From CBDAUN01 sp965200645 (lineage in GTDB: Bacteria; Pseudomonadota; Gammaproteobacteria; Arenicellales; JAJDZL01), in contig CBDAUN010000003.1 in the NCBI GenBank assembly GCA_965200645.1, forward strand, positions 1,178,001 through 1,242,000: a DNA stretch of 64,000 nt, read 5' to 3'. Below the pieces are notes generated by a model, which was not told the DNA's origin, did no database searches, and was given only the letters and a program-made list of their open reading frames with translations. How positions within the stretch are numbered: position 1 is the stretch's first letter; every line of letters starts with the position of its first letter. The position numbers and the translations under genes are program-made. Positions 52,877-62,254 of this stretch are shown here, piece after piece.

Positions 52877-53270
52877 CTAAACCGAACTTGCTTATTGAAT
52901 CCTCTTCTGAATTTTCTAGCGAATTTGTTTGCTGTTGCAACGCTAGTTTGCAACAAAAGCGACTGACGGCTTTGTAAAACACCTTCTGTTCTTCTAGAGT
53001 GTCCGTTTCCTCTAAGAACGGAGCAATTTACTGGAAGTATTGCTGGTTCATTTTTTCAATTCAGAAGCCTTTGTCTTCTTCATCAGAGGCTTGATTTCAT
53101 CGGCAGTAAATCCGAATTTGGTGAAACATTTACTGTTCATAGAAAGAATCTGTTCCACTCTCCTCAAAGCATGGTGCAAGCGCATATTGTTCAATTTCAA
53201 GTCGAAGTGATTCATCTGCAATTACGGAATACGTATTTGATGAAATCATAACCAGCAATGTGAAAAACAT
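52860..53270 (-). pseudogene. Broken secreted-protein gene (two frameshifts, one stop)
   Basis: Three overlapping minus-strand frames appear to be parts of one former gene. Part 1 (53270-53130, 46 codons) begins with a signal peptide MFFTLLVMISSNTYSVIA and continues DESLRLEIEQYALAPC. Part 2 (53215-53048, 55 codons) carries MNSKCFTKFGFTADEIKPL near its end. Part 3 (from 53051) has a TAA after seven codons, then IAPFLEETDTLEEQKVFYK and SRFCCKLAL, ending at 52860. Order, cysteines and secretion signal resemble small exported proteobacterial proteins of about 120-150 residues. Alternatively these are three tiny overlapping genes, which I think less likely. Confidence 0.5.
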
Positions 53271-54585
53271 CTTTGCATAGCACTTCCGTCATATATTTCC
53301 TTTGCTTCAATTCATTCTCCCGTTAAAACTGCAGATTAGACCATTATACGTCCACTAACTTATTGCTCTGACCAGTCAATGTGGGATTAGTACTAACTCT
53401 TCCCGTTGGACACTAGTTCTGAGTCATTCGAGGAAGGGACGACCTCAAGCTAGGGGGCTCAGATTCCACCATCCAGCATTCAGTGTAAAGACACCGACTT
53501 CATGGGTCGTTCCAGCAGTTTTTCGAGCCGACCCGTATATGGCGTATAAGTGATATGTTCCATACCAGGAGCAGTGGCGAGCGGAAGGGGCGGTCGAGGG
53601 TACCGAAGGTAAATTGAAAGCAGGCATTGCTAATCACAATTGAGATTAATCACCGCGTATAGCTATCACATATTGCTACAGTTGGTCCATCGACTGCACC
53701 ATCTGTCGATGCAGACAGAACCGTCGTAATCTAACCGAGGCATACCACGGCCGCATCCAGTGCTACCGCGAGACTGACGTGATCGTGAAAGTATCGCTAA
53801 ATTCGAAGACAATTCGAACTGCTTAGTCGGAAATAATTTTTGATATCAATAGGTTATAAAATTTTTGTTCAATTAATATTGGTTGATTTTGTAATACTTT
53901 CACAGTCTCCAGCGTGTCAGAGCCAACCCGCTGCCAAGTGGTACGGGGGAAGTTCAACAAAACCATCTTCGCATTCCGGCACCCTGTCGCGCAACACCTA
54001 CAAGCGGAAACGACTGTATGAAGCACGTAGCGTTCTTAATTGGATCAATGCGCGATCAGCCAAGGACTTCAACTCGCATTAACACTACATCAGAGGAGGG
54101 TTTGAATCCATGCAACTAGCCGTGAACCTTTCGCTGCTGACGATGCAGATAGCGGCTTGACTTGCCGGAGGCCGAATCACTGACGCCACCCAGAAGGAGG
54201 AGGTGCAACAAAGTGGGTACTTTTTCACACATTCTCGCCAACAGGGCACAGTCCGTCAGCCAATTCCGAACTTGACGCACCGAATCTCACAAAAATCGCA
54301 CAAACCGCTTGCATGAATTCTTTCTAAATCGGGTCCGGATGTTAACAATTTCAAATTATTAATTGACTAAGCAATCCAAACGGTAACTTCTCATAAATTT
54401 AAATTTGAAGTTACTAGCCTCAGGGACTGGCGCAATTGGACGCGGAGATTGTAGCGTTGACTGGTCTGTAAAACGTCAATTAAGATTCCTATGTAACTTA
54501 GGTTTGTAAGTCCCTTAATGAAATTTCACCATTCAAATTGAATACACTAAACTCAAATCAAACTGATTGACTGAACCTCAAGATA
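53271..54585. other. Long gene-poor stretch, probably decayed DNA
   Basis: About 1.3 kb with only short frames, none over 80 codons and none resembling a known protein. The peptide on the minus strand near 53445-53627 and those near 53840-54082 have unusual composition and no ribosome sites. It may be the remains of mobile or horizontally acquired DNA; no terminal repeats or transposase motifs could be recognised. The right end should hold the promoter of the hydratase gene. Confidence 0.5.
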
Positions 54586-55368
54586 ATGTCAAAAAAGTAC
54601 TTCAGGTTGGGAGACAACTACTTTAACCAGTATTTGCAACAAAGTCTGACACCTGGTCAGCGACAGGATCAAGACTTACTGGTGAAACTCGGATATGAAG
54701 TACAAAGTGAAGTACACGAGTTACGAAGTCGTGATGGTGCACAGCAAATTGGCTATAAGGTCGGGTGCATATCTGAAACCATTCAGAAGAGTCTAGCAAT
54801 TGATCAACCCATCTTTGGGCGAATTTATGCAGAACAAGCGTGGGACTCCGGTATCACCCTGCCATTGGGGGATTTTGATGGGCTTGCGATAGAAGGTGAA
54901 TTGGCGGTTAGGCTTAAACGGCCAATTGCACAAATCAGTAATGAATCAATAGCGACCGAAGCCATCAAAGCAGTCTTTCCCCTCATCGAATTGCATCACT
55001 ACAACTTCACTGAACCCCTCACCGCTCCGAAAATGATTGCGCAAAATGCCATTCATGCAGGGTTCGTGACATGCAGCCAAACTGAATTTAGCTCTGCGTT
55101 TCCTGATCTGCTTGAAATTCATATCAATGACAAGCAGGTAGCTCAAATCCCTGGTAAGGAGTGTCGCGCATTGGTGCTCAAGTCACTTCCTTGGCTAGCA
55201 CATACTCTGTCAAAAATGCGTGACAATACAAAAGGATTGGATACGGTACTGTGCGGCTCCATAGCTCCTTTATTTCCGTTATGCAAAGGCGGGAGCATTA
55301 AAGTCAATACTAACAATCAAGTGGTCGAATGCACAGTCCGTGCAAAAGTTGACTCACATTCACTGTGA
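54586..55368 (+). CDS. 2-keto-4-pentenoate hydratase-like protein (MhpD family)
   Basis: The 260-residue product matches the hydratase/decarboxylase branch of the FAH superfamily: QQIGYKVGCIS, PIFGRIY, GLAIEGELAVRL with the metal-binding glutamates, FPLIELHHYNF, IAQNAIHAGFV and LCGSIAPLFPL. Such enzymes add water to 2-hydroxypentadienoates from meta-cleavage of aromatic rings. A dioxygenase gene of the opposite, ortho-cleavage type follows 12 bases later in the same direction. The motif set is slightly divergent, so the exact substrate is open. Confidence 0.8.
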   Translation: MSKKYFRLGDNYFNQYLQQSLTPGQRQDQDLLVKLGYEVQSEVHELRSRDGAQQIGYKVGCISETIQKSLAIDQPIFGRIYAEQAWDSGITLPLGDFDGLAIEGELAVRLKRPIAQISNESIATEAIKAVFPLIELHHYNFTEPLTAPKMIAQNAIHAGFVTCSQTEFSSAFPDLLEIHINDKQVAQIPGKECRALVLKSLPWLAHTLSKMRDNTKGLDTVLCGSIAPLFPLCKGGSIKVNTNNQVVECTVRAKVDSHSL

Positions 55369-55380
55369 TATATTGCAAGT

Positions 55381-56007
55381 ATGCCTAGAGTCTCTAAAAC
55401 GCGTCGCAGAATATTGAATGGCTTGGGGGCGGCTTGCGTCACACTACCGCTTTCCGCTCGTGCCCCGGCATTGAATTACGATTTCGCTGGCCCCTCTGAA
55501 GATCTCAATTTGGGCTTGAATCCACCGTCAGAGTGTTTCTCGACTAAAGTTCAGACAGCAGGTCCCTTCTATACACCGAATACCCCTCGAAGATGGGACC
55601 TTAGCGAACCTGATTCCAAAGGAGTGCCAATGACGTTGGAGGGATTTGTCCTCACGACAAACTGCCAACCTGTTCCAGGTGCCGTTGTGGATGTCTGGCA
55701 TTGTGACGACCACGGTCGATATGACAATAGTGGGTTTCGCTATCGGGGTCACCAGTTTACGGATTCAGCAGGCAGCTTTCGATTTAAGACGAATAGACCA
55801 GCACGTTATTTCTTTCGTACAGCTCACATCCATGTCAAAGTTCAAGGTCCGAATACAGAACTGCTTACCACACAAGTGTACTTTCCGGACAATGAACAAG
55901 CCAATGATGATGACTCCATCTTTAACAAGGAACTACTCGTCGGTCTTGCTAAATCCGTTACAGGCTATCGTTGTCGATTTGACTTTGTAGTGAAGTCCAA
56001 CTCGTAA
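55381..56007 (+). CDS. Intradiol ring-cleavage dioxygenase, Tat-type signal
   Basis: The 208-residue product has the protocatechuate/catechol dioxygenase fold. QTAGPFYTPN starts the core; VVDVWHCDDHGRYDN supplies a Tyr ligand, FRYRGHQFTDSAG a second, and RTAHIHVKV the two histidines of the Fe(III) site. The N-terminus SKTRRRILNGLGAACVTLPL has twin arginines and a hydrophobic stretch like a Tat signal, so it may act outside the cytosol. Homologues with this layout often stay uncharacterised. It is close behind the hydratase gene and likely co-transcribed. Confidence 0.82.
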   Translation: MPRVSKTRRRILNGLGAACVTLPLSARAPALNYDFAGPSEDLNLGLNPPSECFSTKVQTAGPFYTPNTPRRWDLSEPDSKGVPMTLEGFVLTTNCQPVPGAVVDVWHCDDHGRYDNSGFRYRGHQFTDSAGSFRFKTNRPARYFFRTAHIHVKVQGPNTELLTTQVYFPDNEQANDDDSIFNKELLVGLAKSVTGYRCRFDFVVKSNS

Positions 56008-56031
56008 GACAGGGCGGCAGATGAATGACAT

Positions 56032-56912
56032 TCAATTATCGATTAAATGCTGTACCAGTGAACGAACCTCATTTTCGACACTATCATCGGCCAAGGCATA
56101 GGCAAAGTTGGCAGCAACAAATCCCGCTTTGTTGCCACAGTCATATCTTCGACCTTCAAACTTCACCGCGTGAAATTTTTCTACCGCCAACATTTCCTGC
56201 ATGGCATCGGTAATCTGAATTTCACCACCCGCCCCAATATTTTTCTTTTCCAAATAACGAAATATTGTTGGTGACAGAATGTATCGACCAATCACTGCCA
56301 GATTGGACGGAGCTTCTTCGGGGCGAGGCTTTTCCACTAAGTTCAGCACTTCAATGTAGTTGTCAGTTTGCACACCCGGCTTCATGGAGCCATAGCGACT
56401 AATGGCGCTACCAAGAACTTCCTCAACGGCGAGAATGTTGCTTCCCTCTCGCTTAAAGACATCTGCCATTTGCTGAATACACGGAGCGCCGCCTAGAATC
56501 AGATCATCTGGAAGAATGACCGCAAAGGGGGCATCCCCTACATGTTCTCGAGCACACGATACCGCGTGGCCCAAACCCAATGGCTGCTCTTGCGTAGGGA
56601 AAAATATCTGATCAGAACGAAGCGTTGCCTGTTTTACGCGCTGCAATTCTGCATCCTTACCCTTTGCTACCAAAACTTCTTCAAGATGCCTGTTTTCGCT
56701 GAAGTGATCATGCACCACACTCTTGCCGGGAGCGACCACAAAAATAAACTTCTTCACTCCAATCGACCGTGCCTCATTCACCGCATATTCGATGAGTGGC
56801 GTGTCCAGCACCGTAAGCATTTCCTTTGGAATAGCCTTCGTAGCAGGCAGATGCGAGTTCCAAGTCCGGCTATCGGAAACACCGCTGATTCAATCCCGTA
56901 ACCTTTCATCAT
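56032..56912 (-). pseudogene. galU: UTP-glucose-1-phosphate uridylyltransferase with a frameshift
   Basis: GalU makes UDP-glucose. The intact downstream frame starts at KEMLTVLDTPLIEYAVNEA and runs to 56032 with GLGHAVSCAREHVGD, FAVILPDDLILG, VGRY-like VIGRYIL and KFEGRRYDCGNKAGF. The universal N-terminal VIPVAGLGTRMLPATKAIP loop is present but split: codons from ATG 56912 give VFPIAGLGTR up to 56853, then two bases (AT) where three are expected, after which LPATKAIPKE continues in the second frame. One base, expected as the G of ATG, is missing at 56848-56852. Either the gene is inactive or the sequence has an error there. ATG at 56820 would remove the nucleotide-binding loop. Confidence 0.85.
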
Positions 56913-56930
56913 AAATTGTTAAACGGCTGA

Positions 56931-57533
56931 CTATTGTTTAGCTTGAGCAAGTTGAAGATATTGATTATGCAACTCTTGAACCCTCATCTTCAGTTCTGCC
57001 ACGTTGCCGGAGTTTTCAATCACGTCATCGGCAATTGCAAGTCTAATCGTTCTATCCGCCTGCGCATCGATGATGCGTTCCACATCCACCACTGACTGAC
57101 TGTCACGGTCTACGACGCGAGAAATTTGCAGTTCGCGCGGAGCGTCGACCACCAACACCCGGTCCAACGGATACTCCCTACTACTTTCAGCAAGTAGCGG
57201 TATCACGACAATACTATAGACTGCTTCCAGCTCGAGCAGCCGCAGCTTCATCTCCCTATAGATTTGTGGGTGCAGGATGTTTTCTAGCCGCGACTTTTGA
57301 TCAGGGTTTGCAAACACATGCTGGCGTAGCATTTTTCGATTCAGACATCCACCTTGCTCTACAAATTGTTCTCCAAATGCAGCGACGATTTGGCGATGGG
57401 CGGGCAAGCCAGGTTCTACGATTTGTCTTGCAATGACGTCCAAATCTATATTTGGAACTCCCAGGTCAGAAAATAAATTTGTGACCAAGCTTTTGCCGCT
57501 GCCAATTCCGCCAGTAATTCCAACAACGAACAC
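56931..57533 (-). CDS. coaE: Dephospho-CoA kinase
   Basis: CoaE phosphorylates dephospho-CoA in the last step of coenzyme A synthesis. The P-loop GITGGIGSGKS is at residues 5-15, with DLDVIARQIVEPG next; ILHPQIYREM and RVVDRDSQSV are later family segments. It has 200 residues and a GTG start with GAGG upstream. It is 5 bases after mnmA on the same strand; the usual pilD-coaE pairing is not seen. Confidence 0.94.
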   Translation of the reverse strand: MFVVGITGGIGSGKSLVTNLFSDLGVPNIDLDVIARQIVEPGLPAHRQIVAAFGEQFVEQGGCLNRKMLRQHVFANPDQKSRLENILHPQIYREMKLRLLELEAVYSIVVIPLLAESSREYPLDRVLVVDAPRELQISRVVDRDSQSVVDVERIIDAQADRTIRLAIADDVIENSGNVAELKMRVQELHNQYLQLAQAKQ

Positions 57534-57538
57534 AGCAA

Positions 57539-58618
57539 TTAAGCCTCAACCGAATCGATGACTGCCCCACCCAGGCATACCTCGTCGTCATAAAAGACGA
57601 TGGACTGGCCCGGTGTAACCGCTCTCAGGGGGTGCTCAAAGACAACTGTTACAGTATTTTCGGTTTCTGGAATTACTCTGCAAGGCTCATCCTCGCCTCG
57701 ATAACGTACCTTTGCCTTCACATCAAGCGGAAGATCGACTTCGCCACAAATCCAGTTTAATTTGCTAGCACGTGCGGTTGTGCTGAACAATAGTGGGTGG
57801 TCATGGCCTTGTACTGCAATTAACACATTACGCTCGATGTCCTTTTGGGCTACGTACCACGATTCACCTGCACCTCCAATCCCGAGACCAGTGCGCTGTC
57901 CGATCGTGTACAACATTGCACCCTCGTGTTCGCCCACCACCAAGCCATCCGGGGTTTCGATTGAACCCGTCATTGACTTCAAATAATTCGACACGAAGGA
58001 GCGAAAGTTTCGCCGGCCTATAAAGCAAATTCCAGTACTACCCTTCTTGTCGTGTACTGGAAAACCGAGCTTTTTTGCTTTTTCACGTACCTCAAACTTT
58101 GTCATGTCGCCAATAGGAAACAATGCTCTTTGTAATGCGCTGCTCGCAAGTGCGTACAAAAAATAGGTTTGATCCTTGTCAGAATCGACCCCTCTCAGCA
58201 ACTTTAGCTCATCACCATTTTTTGAAATTCTTGCATAGTGCCCGGTGGCGACGTAATCCGTTCCGTGACGCAATGCCCAGTGTGGAAACTCTTTAAATTT
58301 AATTTCGACATTACAAACTATATCGGGATTCGGCGTACGACCTGATTTCAGTTCTTCCAAAAAACCCTTGAACACCTTTTCCCAGTATTCATAGGAAAAA
58401 TTAACCGTTTCCAGCGGTATCCGAAGCATTTCACAAACCTCTTGTGTGTCTGCTAAATCCTGTTCCGCACTGCACTCCCCATCGACATCATCTTCTTCCC
58501 AGTTTTTCATAAACAGGCCGATAACGTCATAACCGTGCTCAATCAATAATGCTGCAGAAACAGAAGAATCAACTCCGCCTGACATACCTACAACAACTGA
58601 TTTTCTCTGACCGGTCAT
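57539..58618 (-). CDS. mnmA: tRNA-specific 2-thiouridylase MnmA
   Basis: MnmA adds sulfur to U34 of tRNA-Lys, Glu and Gln. The PP-loop GMSGGVDSSVSAALL lies at residues 11-25. The catalytic cysteines are visible in NPDIVCNVEIKF (near residue 99) and GSTGICFIG (near 197). AMLYTIGQRTGLGIGG and the C-terminal TPGQSIVFYDDEVCLGGAVI fit the family; length 359 is usual. It diverges from clpS, with 206 bases between. Confidence 0.95.
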   Translation of the reverse strand: MTGQRKSVVVGMSGGVDSSVSAALLIEHGYDVIGLFMKNWEEDDVDGECSAEQDLADTQEVCEMLRIPLETVNFSYEYWEKVFKGFLEELKSGRTPNPDIVCNVEIKFKEFPHWALRHGTDYVATGHYARISKNGDELKLLRGVDSDKDQTYFLYALASSALQRALFPIGDMTKFEVREKAKKLGFPVHDKKGSTGICFIGRRNFRSFVSNYLKSMTGSIETPDGLVVGEHEGAMLYTIGQRTGLGIGGAGESWYVAQKDIERNVLIAVQGHDHPLLFSTTARASKLNWICGEVDLPLDVKAKVRYRGEDEPCRVIPETENTVTVVFEHPLRAVTPGQSIVFYDDEVCLGGAVIDSVEA

Positions 58619-58762
58619 TTACATTGCACTGGAAAAATCTTGACTAAATCGAATCCATCAATGAGACAAAATTAGCGAATAATCTTACCCGAAACTTAAT
58701 TTATTTGGAGTGTTTGGCACTAGTCATAGTGTTGTAAAATTTCTTAAAATTGTGATTGGGCA

Positions 58763-58791
58763 TTGATAATTGTTGTAACGCAACATATATA
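58763..58791 (+). promoter_or_regulatory. Sigma70-like promoter for clpS-clpA
   Basis: TTGATA (58763-58768), a 17-base spacer and TATATA (58786-58791), about 34 bases before the clpS ATG. A small TGTTG/CAACA inverted repeat lies inside the spacer. Confidence 0.45.
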
Positions 58792-58824
58792 CACTATAGA
58801 CTCATAAATTAGTTTAAACCTCTA

Positions 58825-59139
58825 ATGCCAGACCTTACACCGATTACTACTGATCCTTTAGTTGACGTTGCTAAGCCAAAGCTTAAGAAGCCGCAACTAT
58901 ACAAGGTGATATTACTCAACGATGACTACACACCGATGGAATTTGTCGTCTATGTGTTGCAATTGGTATTTAGCATGCAGGAACAGCAAGCAACGTCTGT
59001 TATGCTACTGGTTCACCAATCTGGCAAAGGAATATGCGGAACTTTCACTCGTGAAATAGCGGAGATGAAAGTCAACGATGTGCTTGGTGTCGCAAAAAAG
59101 TACGGTCACCCTCTACATTGCACCATGGAGCCAGCATAA
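58825..59139 (+). CDS. clpS: ATP-dependent Clp protease adaptor ClpS
   Basis: ClpS brings N-degron substrates to ClpAP. The 104-residue protein has a disordered N-terminus, then YKVILLNDDYTPMEFVVYVL, with the conserved N-degron pocket residues, and GICGTFTREIAEMKV. The end (GHPLHCTMEPA) is normal. clpA begins two bases after the stop. Confidence 0.96.
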   Translation: MPDLTPITTDPLVDVAKPKLKKPQLYKVILLNDDYTPMEFVVYVLQLVFSMQEQQATSVMLLVHQSGKGICGTFTREIAEMKVNDVLGVAKKYGHPLHCTMEPA

Positions 59140-59140
59140 A

Positions 59141-61402
59141 GTGTTTTCGGAAAAACTGGAAGAACGACTAAATTTTGCAGTTGCGCTCGCACGTGACAGA
59201 AATCACGAATTCGTAACTATTGAACATTTGTTACTGTCCATGCTGGACGACTCAGGTATTCAAAAAGTTCTGACTGCCTGCAACGCCAACCTGAATGATT
59301 TGAAGAGTGAACTCGAACGCTTCATTGACGAACACATTCCCGAAGTAACCAATGAGATTCAATCCGAACCCCGGACCACGCATGGTTTTCGACGAGTCTT
59401 GCAACGTGCCTTGCTGAACGTACAGAACGCTGGCAAAAGAGAAGTTATGTGCGAACAAGTTTTGGTCGCGATCTACGCCGAGAATGAATCAAACGCAGTT
59501 CATTTCCTCCACGCTCAGGAAATTCAACGCTATGACGTAGTTCGATTTGTGTCCCATGGAATCGGAAAAACTGGCGAATCAGTCGGTGATGACTTTCCGA
59601 TTGAAGAAGAGTTCGAGCAGGATGAAGAAGATGTCAATCCTCTGACAATGTTCACCTTGAACTTGAACGAACAGGCGCGCAAGGACAAGATTGACCCACT
59701 GATTGGCAGAGAAGACGAAATCACCAGAACCGTGCAAGTGCTTTGCAGGCGCACGAAGAACAACCCGATTTTTGTCGGGGATGCAGGCGTTGGAAAAACT
59801 GCCATCGCTGAAGGACTAGCAAAGAAAATCGTTGATGAGGACATTCCCGAAGTTTTGCAAGATTGCACGATATATTCGCTGGATATGGGCGCCCTTTTAG
59901 CCGGTACCAAATATCGAGGCGATTTCGAAGATCGACTGAAATCAGTGGTTCGCGAACTACAACAGGACGAAGGTGCAATCCTATTCATTGATGAAATCCA
60001 CACCGTCATTGGCGCGGGGTCAGCTTCTGGCACAACTCTGGATGCGTCCAATATCCTTAAGCCGGTACTGGTCACGGGCGGCATTCGATGCATGGGATCA
60101 ACTACGTTTTCTGAATATCGTGGCGTTTTTGAAAAAGACCGAGCTCTATCCAGACGCTTTCAAAAAATTGACATCGTCGAACCGTCTGTTTCTGATGCAA
60201 TAGGTATTATGCGCGGCCTCAAGACTCGTTATGAACATTTCCATGATGTTCGCTATACGCTCCCGGCACTTCGAGCGGCAGTTGAACTATCCGCTCGCTA
60301 TATCAATGATCGCAAGCTTCCCGACAAGGCAATCGACGTGATTGACGAAGCCGGGGCTCATACTCGACTGATTTCGGCTAAAAAGAAAAAGCGAACTGTG
60401 AGCGTCAAGGACATCGAAATGGTTGTGTCGAAAATTGCTCGCATACCACCTCGCAACGTCTCTAATGACGATCGACAGGTATTACGCAATATTGATCGCG
60501 ACCTGAAGCTCGTTGTGTTCGGACAGGATGAAGCGATCACCGCACTCAGTAGTGCGATTAAGCTTTCTCGATCCGGGTTGGCACAAAAAGACCGACCTAT
60601 TTCGTCATTTCTATTTTCCGGACCGACAGGTGTCGGGAAAACGGAAGTTTCCAGGCAACTCGCACACACACTGGGCATCGAGTTGATTCGATTTGATATG
60701 TCCGAATATATGGAACGGCATACAGTTTCACGCCTGATTGGTGCACCACCTGGATATGTCGGCTTTGATCAAGGCGGGCTGTTGACAGAGGCTGTGAATA
60801 AGTCACCTCATGCTGTGCTGCTTTTAGATGAAATTGAAAAGGCCCACCCGGATGTATTCAACATACTTCTGCAGGTAATGGACTACGGTACGTTAACGGA
60901 TAACAATGGCCGCAAGGCGGACTTTCGCAATGTCATGCTAGTGATGACAACCAATGCCGGTGCCTCGGAAATGGCACGTAGTTCAATCGGCTTCGCCGAG
61001 CAGGATCATTCCCGTGATGACGATAAAGTCATCAAGAAACTCTTCACTCCGGAATTCCGCAATCGAATAGATTCAGTCATTCGATTTAAGCCTTTGGATG
61101 AAGATACCATCCTATTGGTTGTAGACAAGTTCCTAATGGAACTCGAACAGCAACTACAGGAGAAAAATGTCAACTTGACAGTCGATGCCAAGGCACGAAA
61201 GTGGATAGGCAAAGAAGGATTTGATCTGTCAATGGGTGCGCGTCCGATGAGTCGTGTCATTCAAGAACACATCAAAAAGCCAATTGCCAACGAACTGTTG
61301 TTTGGGGATCTAGCTGACGGCGGTAGTCTGAAAGTCACCGTTAGGAACAATAAGTTAAGCCTAAAGTGCATAGGTACCAAGGTACTCGCCAAGACTACTT
61401 AA
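59141..61402 (+). CDS. clpA: ATP-dependent Clp protease ATPase subunit ClpA
   Basis: ClpA unfolds proteins for the ClpP protease. The protein has an N-domain with EHLLLSMLDD, AAA domain 1 with GDAGVGKTAIAEGL, ILFIDEIHTVIGAG, and AAA domain 2 with GPTGVGKTEVSRQLA, LLLDEIEKAHPDVFN and PPGYVGFDQGG. The frame is open further back inside clpS, but GTG at 59141, one base after the clpS stop, gives the expected VFSEKLEERLNFAV start and 753 residues, the normal ClpA length. Confidence 0.96.
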   Translation: MFSEKLEERLNFAVALARDRNHEFVTIEHLLLSMLDDSGIQKVLTACNANLNDLKSELERFIDEHIPEVTNEIQSEPRTTHGFRRVLQRALLNVQNAGKREVMCEQVLVAIYAENESNAVHFLHAQEIQRYDVVRFVSHGIGKTGESVGDDFPIEEEFEQDEEDVNPLTMFTLNLNEQARKDKIDPLIGREDEITRTVQVLCRRTKNNPIFVGDAGVGKTAIAEGLAKKIVDEDIPEVLQDCTIYSLDMGALLAGTKYRGDFEDRLKSVVRELQQDEGAILFIDEIHTVIGAGSASGTTLDASNILKPVLVTGGIRCMGSTTFSEYRGVFEKDRALSRRFQKIDIVEPSVSDAIGIMRGLKTRYEHFHDVRYTLPALRAAVELSARYINDRKLPDKAIDVIDEAGAHTRLISAKKKKRTVSVKDIEMVVSKIARIPPRNVSNDDRQVLRNIDRDLKLVVFGQDEAITALSSAIKLSRSGLAQKDRPISSFLFSGPTGVGKTEVSRQLAHTLGIELIRFDMSEYMERHTVSRLIGAPPGYVGFDQGGLLTEAVNKSPHAVLLLDEIEKAHPDVFNILLQVMDYGTLTDNNGRKADFRNVMLVMTTNAGASEMARSSIGFAEQDHSRDDDKVIKKLFTPEFRNRIDSVIRFKPLDEDTILLVVDKFLMELEQQLQEKNVNLTVDAKARKWIGKEGFDLSMGARPMSRVIQEHIKKPIANELLFGDLADGGSLKVTVRNNKLSLKCIGTKVLAKTT

Positions 61403-61437
61403 GGCAACCCTCACAAATTTCATCAGCGCCGTAATCT

Positions 61438-61460
61438 CGTGTTGCTTGATTTGCAACACG
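61438..61460. terminator. Hairpin between convergent clpA and DUF3108 genes
   Basis: Perfect 8-base arms CGTGTTGC and GCAACACG with a 7-base loop, in the 70-base gap between the two stop codons. An outer GGCAAC/GTTGCC pairing could extend it. It has no strong T-tract, but its place suits a bidirectional terminator. Confidence 0.6.
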
Positions 61461-61472
61461 GTGTTGCCTAGT

Positions 61473-62246
61473 TCAAGTGGACTGGGCCTGGTCGACTGAC
61501 AGAAAGTCTAGAGTGATGGTTTGATTTTTCTTCTTGTCTTGAAGCTTGATCGGCATGTTCTCCATCGACGGCGCAATCCAAATTGTCATAGTTCGCTCTT
61601 TTTTGTCAACTCGCCGCATCGTAATTCGAATAGTCTCATAAGAATTATCGCTTGTTTCCACTAGCTCCAAGGTTGGCTGATCGTAAGTATAGACATTAAC
61701 TGAATCATGGTCTGCTATTGCCACTGACTGCCCCGCTAAATCTGATATTTGTAGCGAATTTCTCAATAGAAAAGATATAAACCAGGACTCCCAGTCCAAA
61801 ACTTCATCGACTTTGGGAATTTCATATTGTTTTCCGTTGCTGACATTCAGTGTACGATTCTCGAAGTCAAATGTGGCTTCGTAAAATTCGTCACCGCTTT
61901 CATAGGTAAAGTTGAGAGGCGTAATTTCGGCTTGAGAATTGATTGCCATATTCGAAACTTGACGAACAGAATGTACTCCTAAAGCGGCGTATATTGGCTT
62001 TACTACGATTTGATGATCAAATCTTACGTGGCTACAATTTCCCCTAATCTGAAACTTCCGATGACTAGTTCCGGCATCCCAATTGTTGAATGTGACCTTG
62101 TAGTTTGCGATAAAGTCTAGGCCTTCACATCGAGGGGCTTCTGCAAAGGCTGTTTTGGAGACTCCCAGTAATAGGACTGCAATCAGCCCGAAATACGTCA
62201 TTCGCGCCTGCATCAACATTTTTATTTTCAATTTGGTATCTCTCAA
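61473..62246 (-). CDS. DUF3108 domain-containing exported protein
   Basis: The 257-residue product has a signal peptide (MTYFGLIAVLLLGVSKTAFA region, ending near residue 35) and a mature beta-rich part beginning FIANYKVTFNNWDAGTSHRKF, the typical DUF3108 start; ESGDEFYEATFDFENRTL and MTIWIAPSMENMPIKL are later family segments. The role is unknown; members are periplasmic in Gammaproteobacteria and often lie beside purN, as here. The start is uncertain: TTG at 62246, or ATGs at 62219, 62213 and 62201; the last two would still carry the signal. Confidence 0.8.
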   Translation of the reverse strand: MRDTKLKIKMLMQARMTYFGLIAVLLLGVSKTAFAEAPRCEGLDFIANYKVTFNNWDAGTSHRKFQIRGNCSHVRFDHQIVVKPIYAALGVHSVRQVSNMAINSQAEITPLNFTYESGDEFYEATFDFENRTLNVSNGKQYEIPKVDEVLDWESWFISFLLRNSLQISDLAGQSVAIADHDSVNVYTYDQPTLELVETSDNSYETIRITMRRVDKKERTMTIWIAPSMENMPIKLQDKKKNQTITLDFLSVDQAQST

Positions 62247-62254
62247 TCTTTTGT

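Noticed and set aside
53445..54082. Short frames that could be transposase fragments
   Set aside because: No catalytic motif, terminal repeat or duplicated target could be seen, so calling them mobile-element remains would be guesswork.
54095..54125. T-loop-like GGTTTGAATCC suggesting a tRNA
   Set aside because: No matching acceptor, D-arm or anticodon stem could be folded around it.
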